DNA from: Prevotella sp.
Lineage (GTDB): Bacteria > Bacteroidota > Bacteroidia > Bacteroidales > Bacteroidaceae
Direction of reading: 5' to 3'
Length of the DNA: 35,242 nucleotides
Assembly (NCBI GenBank): GCA_017417465.1
Contig: JAFPZD010000007.1
Coordinates: 1-35,242, forward strand
The notes beneath the pieces are model-generated. The model did no database searches, was not told where the DNA came from, and saw nothing but the letters and a program-made list of their open reading frames with translations. Position numbers and translations under genes: made by a program. Positions 30,400 to 35,242 of this stretch are shown one piece after another (position 1 is the first letter of the stretch; each line of letters begins with the position of its first letter).

Positions 30400-30552
30400 A
30401 ACAACGAATTTTACGAATTGCACGAATTGTACGAATTTGTACGAAATTCAATGCGCAGCAATTCGTTTCATTCGTTTAATTCGTTGTTTATATAAAACAA
30501 TTCAAGTTTCAATGCGCAGCATTTCGTGTCATTCGTTTAATTCGTTGTTTTC
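30400..30552. repeat. ACGAATT repeats and a 61-bp direct repeat
   Basis: AACAACGAATTTTACGAATT (from 30400) is largely complementary to TTCGTTTAATTCGTTGTT (to 30488). The segment from CAATGCGCAGCA through ATTCGTTTAATTCGTTGTTT occurs at 30449 and again at 30510. The 307-bp gap holds this and the terminator at 30569-30616 only. Confidence 0.8.
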
Positions 30553-30568
30553 AAAAATAATTAAAAAC

Positions 30569-30616
30569 ATCCTACCCATCTATCACCTGACGACTCAGGT
30601 GCGGGATGGGTAGGAT
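30569..30616 (-). terminator. Rho-independent terminator of the carboxyltransferase gene
   Basis: ATCCTACCCATC (30569-30580) pairs with GATGGGTAGGAT (30605-30616), and CACCTGA (30584-30590) with TCAGGTG (30595-30601), around a 3-nt internal loop. On the minus strand the stem is followed by GTTTTTAATT. It ends 19 bp beyond the gene. Confidence 0.88.
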
Positions 30617-30634
30617 CATCATTGTTTGTGCGTA

Positions 30635-32413
30635 TTACTTAGCGTCGCGCTCAATCCATGCCAGAGTGTCACCCTTACGGACCTTGGCGCCCTGCTTGGC
30701 ACTGACTTCGACCAGCTTGCCGCCGAGTGCTGCGGGGATAGGACGAATCTCGCCCCACTTCTCGACGAGGTAGCAGAAGGTCTGACCCTCTTCATACTTC
30801 TGACCGATGAACGGCTCGAGGCAGGGAGCGCACTCGCCATCACCATTGAACTCGTAGAAGATCTGTCCGGCTGACGGGCAAACCAGTGCGTCGGCCTTTG
30901 CGTGCTTGAAGGCAGCCAGCTCCTCAGGCGAAACCTTGGCACCGATCTTGGCGTCCTTAGCCTTCTGGATATCTGCGAGCAGCTGCTTCTTGGCCTGTCC
31001 GCTCTTGAAGGGACGATACTGCTCGGGGTGCATAGCCAGCTCGAAGAGCTCCTCGTTGTCTGGGCCGTAGTCCCATCCGTTCTCGTCCATCTCCTTCTTG
31101 AAGCCATCGAGGGCGTTAGGAATAAGCGTGTGCGGATCAGCCGTGGTGAACTCTCGGTTCTGCTTCTTGGCCAGCTCGACGAACTCGGGATCGATGGTGC
31201 CGGGCACCTTGCCGCTCTTGCCGAGGATCATGCCCCAGATGGCATCGTCCATCATAACATAGCGTCCCTTGCCCTGCTCCATGGTGAGGAGGTTCATCAG
31301 AGCGATGTTCTTGGTGTACTGCGAGAACGGCGTCACCAGTGGGGGATAACCGACGCGCGGCCATACGTACTCAACCTCGTTGAAGAGCTTCACGAGCATG
31401 TCGTCCATCGTGAGCGTGGGCTCACCCTTCTTCTCGCGCAGCTTGTTGATCATCGTCTGGATGGGGCCAAGGTCAGCCATCATCGAGCCCATCATGCCGC
31501 CGGGCAGTCCGCTACCGAGCAACAGCGACGACATGTGCTTGTTGGCGGGATTAATGAAGTAGCCGAGCCAGTCGTCGATAAACTCCTGCGTAAGCGTACG
31601 CGCCTGCATATAGGCATTCATATTGATATCAGCAACCTCGAAGCCTTCGTTCTTCAGCATCGACTGCACAGAGATGATATCGGGATGAACCTTACCCCAG
31701 CTGAGTGGCTCGATAGCCGTGTCGATGATGTCGGCACCATTGTTACACACCTCAAGGATGCTGGCCATGGAGAGGCCGGGGCCTGAGTGGCCGTGGTACT
31801 GGATGATGACCTCGGGATGCTTGTCCTTGATGCTCTTCGTCAGGGCACCGAGAAGGGCGGGCTGACCGATACCGGCCATGTCCTTCAGACAGATTTCCTC
31901 AGCACCGGCAGCAATCACATCGTCAGCAATGGCGCTGTAGTACTCGACGGTGTGGACGGGCGAAGTGGTGATGCAAAGGGTGGCCTGTGGAATCATGCCA
32001 GCAGCCTTTGCCCACTTAATGCTGGGGATGATATTACGGGTGTCGTTAAGACCGCAGAAGATGCGGGGGATGTCGACGCCCTGGGCGTGCTTCACCTTGT
32101 ACATCAGCTCGCGGACGTCGTCGGGCACGGGGTACATGCGCAGGGCGTTAAGGCCACGGTCGAGCATGTGGGTCTGTATGCCCACCTCGTTGAACGGCTT
32201 GCAGAAAGCACGCACGGCGTGGTTGGGGTTCTCGCCGGCCATGAGGTTGACCTGCTCGAAGGCGCCACCGTTGGTCTCCACACGTGCGAAGCAACCCATG
32301 TCGATGATCACGGGTGCAATGCGCTCTAACTGATCCTTGCGCGGCTGGAACTTGCCGCTCGACTGCCACATGTCACGATAGACAAGGCTGAACTTAATTT
32401 TTTTCTTTCCCAT
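30635..32413 (-). CDS. Carboxyltransferase subunit (oxaloacetate decarboxylase alpha / pyruvate carboxylase B type)
   Basis: A 592-residue protein with an N-terminal carboxyltransferase TIM barrel (LVYRDMWQSSG, CLKDMAGIG with the probable carbamylated Lys, YHGHSGPG with the metal His pair), a central PYC_OADA domain (LPGGMMGSM, VGYPPLVTPFSQY) and a C-terminal biotinyl-like domain. These enzymes move CO2 between biotin and pyruvate or oxaloacetate. In the biotinyl-like domain the usual EAMKM is replaced by EKWGE: at the biotin-lysine position G554 is found. So it may not be biotinylated and may need a separate carrier. The ATG at 32413 (MGKKKIKFSLVYRD) is chosen because the in-frame extension crosses the -7 promoter box. 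Decarboxylase versus carboxylase role is open. Confidence 0.88.
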   Translation of the reverse strand: MGKKKIKFSLVYRDMWQSSGKFQPRKDQLERIAPVIIDMGCFARVETNGGAFEQVNLMAGENPNHAVRAFCKPFNEVGIQTHMLDRGLNALRMYPVPDDVRELMYKVKHAQGVDIPRIFCGLNDTRNIIPSIKWAKAAGMIPQATLCITTSPVHTVEYYSAIADDVIAAGAEEICLKDMAGIGQPALLGALTKSIKDKHPEVIIQYHGHSGPGLSMASILEVCNNGADIIDTAIEPLSWGKVHPDIISVQSMLKNEGFEVADINMNAYMQARTLTQEFIDDWLGYFINPANKHMSSLLLGSGLPGGMMGSMMADLGPIQTMINKLREKKGEPTLTMDDMLVKLFNEVEYVWPRVGYPPLVTPFSQYTKNIALMNLLTMEQGKGRYVMMDDAIWGMILGKSGKVPGTIDPEFVELAKKQNREFTTADPHTLIPNALDGFKKEMDENGWDYGPDNEELFELAMHPEQYRPFKSGQAKKQLLADIQKAKDAKIGAKVSPEELAAFKHAKADALVCPSAGQIFYEFNGDGECAPCLEPFIGQKYEEGQTFCYLVEKWGEIRPIPAALGGKLVEVSAKQGAKVRKGDTLAWIERDAK

Positions 32414-32449
32414 AGTTAAATTTAAATGGTTATGTAGAATATTTGCCTG

Positions 32450-32457
32450 CAAAGGTA
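32450..32457 (-). promoter_or_regulatory. -7 box of the carboxyltransferase gene
   Basis: Minus-strand TACCTTTG 37 bp upstream of the ATG matches TAnnTTTG. A TGATAAA heptamer run (32468-32495) lies directly upstream, where a -33 element would be; no TTTG with normal spacing was found. Confidence 0.6.
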
Positions 32458-32467
32458 CGAAAAAAAG

Positions 32468-32495
32468 TGATAAATGATAAATGATAAATGATAAA
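32468..32495. repeat. TGATAAA heptamer repeat, four units
   Basis: Four exact copies of TGATAAA sit between the divergent carboxyltransferase and lipoprotein genes, just upstream of the minus-strand -7 box. Another heptamer family in the window. Confidence 0.9.
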
Positions 32496-32541
32496 TTTTC
32501 AAAAAACTTTGTTTCTTGCCATGTTTGCACGCAAAAATTAG

Positions 32542-32549
32542 TACCTTTG
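32542..32549 (+). promoter_or_regulatory. -7 box for the lipoprotein gene
   Basis: TACCTTTG lies 20 bp before the ATG at 32570. The closest -33 candidate is CTTG at 32515-32518, 23 nt upstream, slightly longer than in the five best promoters here. Confidence 0.6.
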
Positions 32550-32569
32550 CACCAAAAATTGAACCCGAC

Positions 32570-33322
32570 ATGACAAAACGGATAACTTTTCTCTCACTTC
32601 TTGCCACGCTGGCGATGACAGTGGCATGCTCCGGAGGGGCACCGGCACCAGGCGACACGACAGCGACCACTGAGGCGAATGACACCACCGGTGCGGCCGA
32701 CAATTCGATTTACGGATTGGCGTGCGACGGTTGTAACGACACAATCGTAGTCTTCCTCCGGATGCCCTACCGCGACAGCGACCCCGACACCCTCGACGTC
32801 TTAGAGGCATCGCGGGCAGGACACATCTATGGAACACCGCGCATCGGCGACAAGCTGGCCATCATCCGCAATGTTGACGACACGACGGTCGCCGATATGG
32901 TCGTGAGCACCAATGCCTTACAGGCAGAGTGGTGCTACCGTGTGAAACCAACCTTGCGTGAGCGCGCCGACGGCCGCCACTTGCAACTGACCGACAGCCT
33001 TCGGCAGATGCTGATGGTAGAACGTGAGTACAGCCTCGTGATAAAGCCCGACAGCCTTGTCTTCTCGAAAGGCTTTGGTAACTCGCCACGCACCAGCGAC
33101 GACAGGTCAGACGTGGTTTATCCCAAACCGCGGCGCTACCGACAGTGGTACGTCAGGAACGGTCGTCTGATGCTCGCCGAAGCAGCACTCGACTCCGTTG
33201 GCGGTGTGAAGACGCTAACGGTGGACACTGCCGACTTCGTGAAACTGACGGAGGACACACTCGTCCTGCGTTTCGCCGACGGTGAGCACGGATACTATAA
33301 GAAAGTGGAAAGTGAAGAGTGA
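32570..33322 (+). CDS. Lipoprotein of unknown function
   Basis: A 250-residue lipoprotein with signal peptide MTKRITFLSLLATLAMTVAC and a Cys lipobox, followed by a Thr/Ala-rich linker (TTATTEANDTTGAADN). The mature part is beta-rich with repeated DTLVL-type segments (LVLRFADGEHGYYKKV near the end) and two cysteines in GLACDGC. I do not recognise a named family; lipocalin-like folds are possible. The ATG at 32570 is chosen because the longer frame crosses the promoter. A ~100-bp dispersed repeat begins immediately after the stop. Confidence 0.72.
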   Translation: MTKRITFLSLLATLAMTVACSGGAPAPGDTTATTEANDTTGAADNSIYGLACDGCNDTIVVFLRMPYRDSDPDTLDVLEASRAGHIYGTPRIGDKLAIIRNVDDTTVADMVVSTNALQAEWCYRVKPTLRERADGRHLQLTDSLRQMLMVEREYSLVIKPDSLVFSKGFGNSPRTSDDRSDVVYPKPRRYRQWYVRNGRLMLAEAALDSVGGVKTLTVDTADFVKLTEDTLVLRFADGEHGYYKKVESEE

Positions 33323-33326
33323 ATAA

Positions 33327-33426
33327 CTCAACTTTCGCAAGTTGAGTAAGGAGGTGAGGAGTAAGGAGATGAGGAGGTAAAGTAGGATAGACTTGACGCC
33401 ACGATACACCTGAGAGGGCTATACTA
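33327..33426 (+). repeat. Dispersed ~100-bp repeat, copy D
   Basis: The most complete copy: AACTTTCGCAAGTT hairpin, GAGGTGAGGAGTAAGGAGAT purine tract, GAGGTAAAGTAGGATAGACT and the core ending CACCTGAGAGGGCTATACTA. As with copies A and B it begins within a few bases of a stop codon. Confidence 0.88.
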
Positions 33427-33525
33427 ACTACTTCTCGCTCGAGCTCTGTTCGCTTGCTACCAGAGGGACGCAAGAACTACTTCTCGCTCGAGCTCTGCTC
33501 GCTTGCTACCAGAGGGACGCAAGAA
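33427..33525. repeat. 49-bp tandem repeat before aroB
   Basis: Two units, 33427-33475 and 33476-33524, with the core CTTCTCGCTCGAGCTCTG then TCGCTTGCTACCAGAGGGAC and GCAAG. A third partial copy follows. Shares the ACGCAAG end and palindromic GAGC-type core with the 89-bp units at 28.7 kb. Confidence 0.9.
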
Positions 33526-33613
33526 CTACTTCTAATTCGCGCTTTCTCTCGAGAGGGCCGGCGCAGCCAAATAGTGAAATTGTAAATAGTCAATTTGTCA
33601 AATAGTAAAGGTT

Positions 33614-34684
33614 GTGGATAAACAGGAGATTTTATTTGTAAGCATTGCCGATGGCGATGAAGGGCAACGGACGCCGTTGAGCGACCTCTGCCAGGAAGCC
33701 GACCGGCTGTTCGTACTCACCGACGAGAACACGCGACAGCTGTGTCTGCCTATATTATTAAAAAGGTACGCGCGTGAGCTGAGCGACGCAGCAGTCATCA
33801 CCATTGCTGCCGGCGACACGCACAAAACGATAGAGAGCGCCAGCCACGTATGGAGCGAGCTGCAGCGACTGGGAGCCACGCGCCACTCGCTATTGGTATG
33901 CCTCGGCGGTGGCATGGTCACCGACCTGGGAGGCTTCGCCGCCTCGACATTCAAACGTGGCTTGCGGTTCGTCAACATCCCCACGACGCTGCTCGCCATG
34001 GTCGATGCCAGCATCGGCGGCAAAACGGGCATCAACTTCGGCGGTTTGAAAAACGAGGTCGGCGTGTTCAGCAATGCCGCCACCGTCGTCATCGACACAT
34101 GTTTTCTGAAGACGCTCGACAGCGTCAACCTACGCTCTGGCTATGCCGAGATGCTCAAGCACGGCCTTCTCGCCAACGATGTGATGCTCGCACGGCTGTT
34201 GACATTCGACATCATGGCTCCCGACCTCGACCAGCTACAGCTGATGGTCGCCGAGAGCCTGCAGGTGAAACAGCGCATCGTTAGCGAAGACCCCACCGAG
34301 CAAGGGCTGCGCAAAGCCCTGAACTTAGGACACACCATCGGCCACGCCTTCGAGTCACTGGCCATGCAGCGGCAGCCAGTGCTCCATGGCTATGCCGTCG
34401 CGTGGGGTCTCGTCTGCGAGCTCTATCTAAGCGTCGTCAAGACTGGTTTCCCTGTTGACCGCCTTCGTCAGGTGGCCACCTTCGTCAGTGAGCATTACGG
34501 CCGTATGGACTTCACTTGCAACGACTACCCCACCCTACTCGAGCTGATGACCCACGACAAGAAGAATACCGCCGGCACCATCAACTTCACCCTCCTGGGT
34601 GGCGTCGGCGACATACGCATCAACCAGACAGCCGATAAAAAGGAGATCGAGGAAGCCCTGGACTTCCTCCGCGAAGGCTGCTAA
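33614..34684 (+). CDS. aroB: 3-dehydroquinate synthase
   Basis: A 356-residue AroB, which converts DAHP to 3-dehydroquinate with NAD and a divalent metal in the shikimate pathway. Motifs in order: GDTHKTIES, LVCLGGGMVTDLGGFAAST (NAD-binding), FVNIPTTLLAMVDASIGGKTGINFG (read here as its halves FVNIPTTLLAMVDASIGGKT and GINFG), LNLGHTIGHAFE (metal His pair) and HGYAVAWG. Length is normal. The GTG at 33614 is chosen: AAAGG lies 3-7 bp upstream and the residues MDKQEILF lead straight into the domain. Other shikimate genes are not in the window. Confidence 0.96.
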   Translation: MDKQEILFVSIADGDEGQRTPLSDLCQEADRLFVLTDENTRQLCLPILLKRYARELSDAAVITIAAGDTHKTIESASHVWSELQRLGATRHSLLVCLGGGMVTDLGGFAASTFKRGLRFVNIPTTLLAMVDASIGGKTGINFGGLKNEVGVFSNAATVVIDTCFLKTLDSVNLRSGYAEMLKHGLLANDVMLARLLTFDIMAPDLDQLQLMVAESLQVKQRIVSEDPTEQGLRKALNLGHTIGHAFESLAMQRQPVLHGYAVAWGLVCELYLSVVKTGFPVDRLRQVATFVSEHYGRMDFTCNDYPTLLELMTHDKKNTAGTINFTLLGGVGDIRINQTADKKEIEEALDFLREGC

Positions 34685-34741
34685 ACGCTACACCTGATTA
34701 GCTTGATTGTTCACCAGCAACGAAGAACCGATGTTCGGTGA

Positions 34742-34853
34742 TACCGTGTCGAACCGATGCCACAAACAAACCGTGTCGAACCGATGCCCGAATTGATGTG
34801 TCCGACATTAAGAATTGATGTGTCCGACATTTCGAATTGATGTGTCCGACACT
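34742..34853. repeat. ACCGTGTCGAACCGATG and GAATTGATGTGTCCGACA repeats
   Basis: ACCGTGTCGAACCGATGCC occurs twice (near 34743 and 34770). GAATTGATGTGTCCGACA occurs three times with a spacing of about 22 bp (34791-34853). They lie just after aroB. No gene is supported from 34685 to the end. Confidence 0.85.
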
Positions 34854-34875
34854 TCGAGGACGTAACATTGTAAAT

Positions 34876-35196
34876 GACACCTTCTAAGTGTGCCAAGTGT
34901 GCCCTTTCCGCTTTCCCCAGTAAACACTGGGGTTTCCAGCGTTTTAACCCCCAAAATACACCTTAGGTATACCTGCGCATTCCGCACGCGCGTGGGGTCA
35001 TTTTCGGTTATTTTTCGCAATTTTACCCCCCTCAGGTGTATCGTAGCGTCAAGTCTATCTACTTTACCTCCACATCTCCTCACCTCCTTACTCCTTTTCT
35101 CTTTACAAAAAATTTACATATTACAAAATTCGCTTCTGAAGACACCTTGCAGGGTGCTCTGCGGAAGAGGCACACTTGGCACACTTAGCAGGTGTC
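34876..35196. mobile_element. 321-bp element with 28-bp terminal inverted repeats (MITE-like)
   Basis: The ends 34876-34903 and 35169-35196 are reverse complements over 28 bp with one mismatch (GACACCTTCTAAGTGTGCCA at the left end). Each end contains two AAGTGTGCC copies. Inside lie a CCCCAGT-AAAC-ACTGGGG hairpin (34915-34932) and a reversed copy of the dispersed ~100-bp repeat (35030-35098). No coding capacity for a transposase is seen and no clear target duplication is visible. Confidence 0.65.
35030..35098 (-). repeat. Dispersed repeat, copy E (reverse orientation)
   Basis: Reads in the minus direction as AAGGAGTAAGGAGGTGAGGA, then GAGGTAAAGTAGATAGACTT, then the core GACGCTACGATACACCTGAG. 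It lacks the leading AACTTTCGCAAGTT hairpin of the other copies and is nested in the 321-bp element. Confidence 0.8.
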
Positions 35197-35242
35197 TTTT
35201 CACTGAAACGGCACCTTGGCTTTTAATATTATATATATAATA
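35197..35242. other. AT-rich right end
   Basis: Beyond the inverted repeat the sequence holds GCACCTTGGC and ends in ATATATATA-like bases. No feature is supported. Confidence 0.5.

Noticed and set aside
30902-32329. Two plus-strand frames opposite the carboxyltransferase gene
   Set aside because: They are antisense shadows with His/Val/Leu-rich composition and no domain; the minus strand carries the conserved motifs.
33395-33400. TTGACG in the dispersed repeat core as a -35 promoter element
   Set aside because: Bacteroidetes promoters use TTTG and TAnnTTTG; no matching -7 box lies at the right distance.
34685-35242. tRNA or protein gene at the right end
   Set aside because: No cloverleaf or credible reading frame was seen; the short frames there translate repeats.

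Overview
The window reads as chromosomal DNA from a Prevotella-like member of the Bacteroidales. Evidence: several promoters of the Bacteroidetes form TTTG-N20-TAnnTTTG, a FimB/Mfa2-type fimbrial lipoprotein, AAA-ATPase/PD-(D/E)XK genes typical of gut Bacteroidetes, weak Shine-Dalgarno sites, and gaps crowded with short purine-rich and heptanucleotide repeats. The assignment is inferred from gene content; no rRNA or tRNA gene was seen.

Layout. 1-5.8 kb is an accessory block: two tandem, mosaic AAA-ATPase/PD-(D/E)XK paralogues (+), a repeat-filled gap, and a divergent-type ATPase with a DUF4143 domain (-). 5.8-10 kb is housekeeping: a PHP-type phosphatase, grpE-dnaJ behind a consensus sigma-54 promoter, and folC ending in a rho-independent terminator. 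10.1-13.7 kb is a galactose operon (mutarotase, sugar permease, galactokinase). A small membrane protein and dnaB follow, convergent with a type II pantothenate kinase (-). 17.1-21.6 kb is a co-directional run: DUF3887 protein, two tandem deoxynucleoside kinases, a fimbrial lipoprotein, an MFS transporter and two small membrane proteins. glnA (-) follows, then a YafQ-like toxin-antitoxin pair, an ABC-F ATPase, an M13 peptidase and metA (+). Next come a 17-residue-repeat protein and an oxaloacetate decarboxylase/pyruvate carboxylase-type alpha subunit (both -), a lipoprotein and aroB (+), and finally a repeat-rich tail containing a 321-bp element with 28-bp terminal inverted repeats.

How the genes work together. 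galM-permease-galK would import galactose, interconvert its anomers and phosphorylate it; galT and galE must lie elsewhere. GrpE and DnaJ are DnaK co-chaperones, with dnaK not in view. The tandem kinases probably salvage purine and pyrimidine deoxynucleosides. Most other neighbours are metabolically unrelated.

Most striking observations. (1) A perfect sigma-54 promoter 35 bp upstream of grpE. (2) A 75-bp palindromic insertion that stays in frame inside one of two tandem paralogues. (3) Heptanucleotide arrays that fill many gaps and also supply codons to folC, the stop of the MFS gene, the end of the ABC-F gene and the start of a membrane protein. (4) A dispersed repeat of about 100 bp in at least five copies. 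(5) A 321-bp MITE-like element at the right end. (6) A biotinyl-like domain without the biotin lysine. (7) A MetA whose residue 111 predicts acetyl-CoA rather than succinyl-CoA use.
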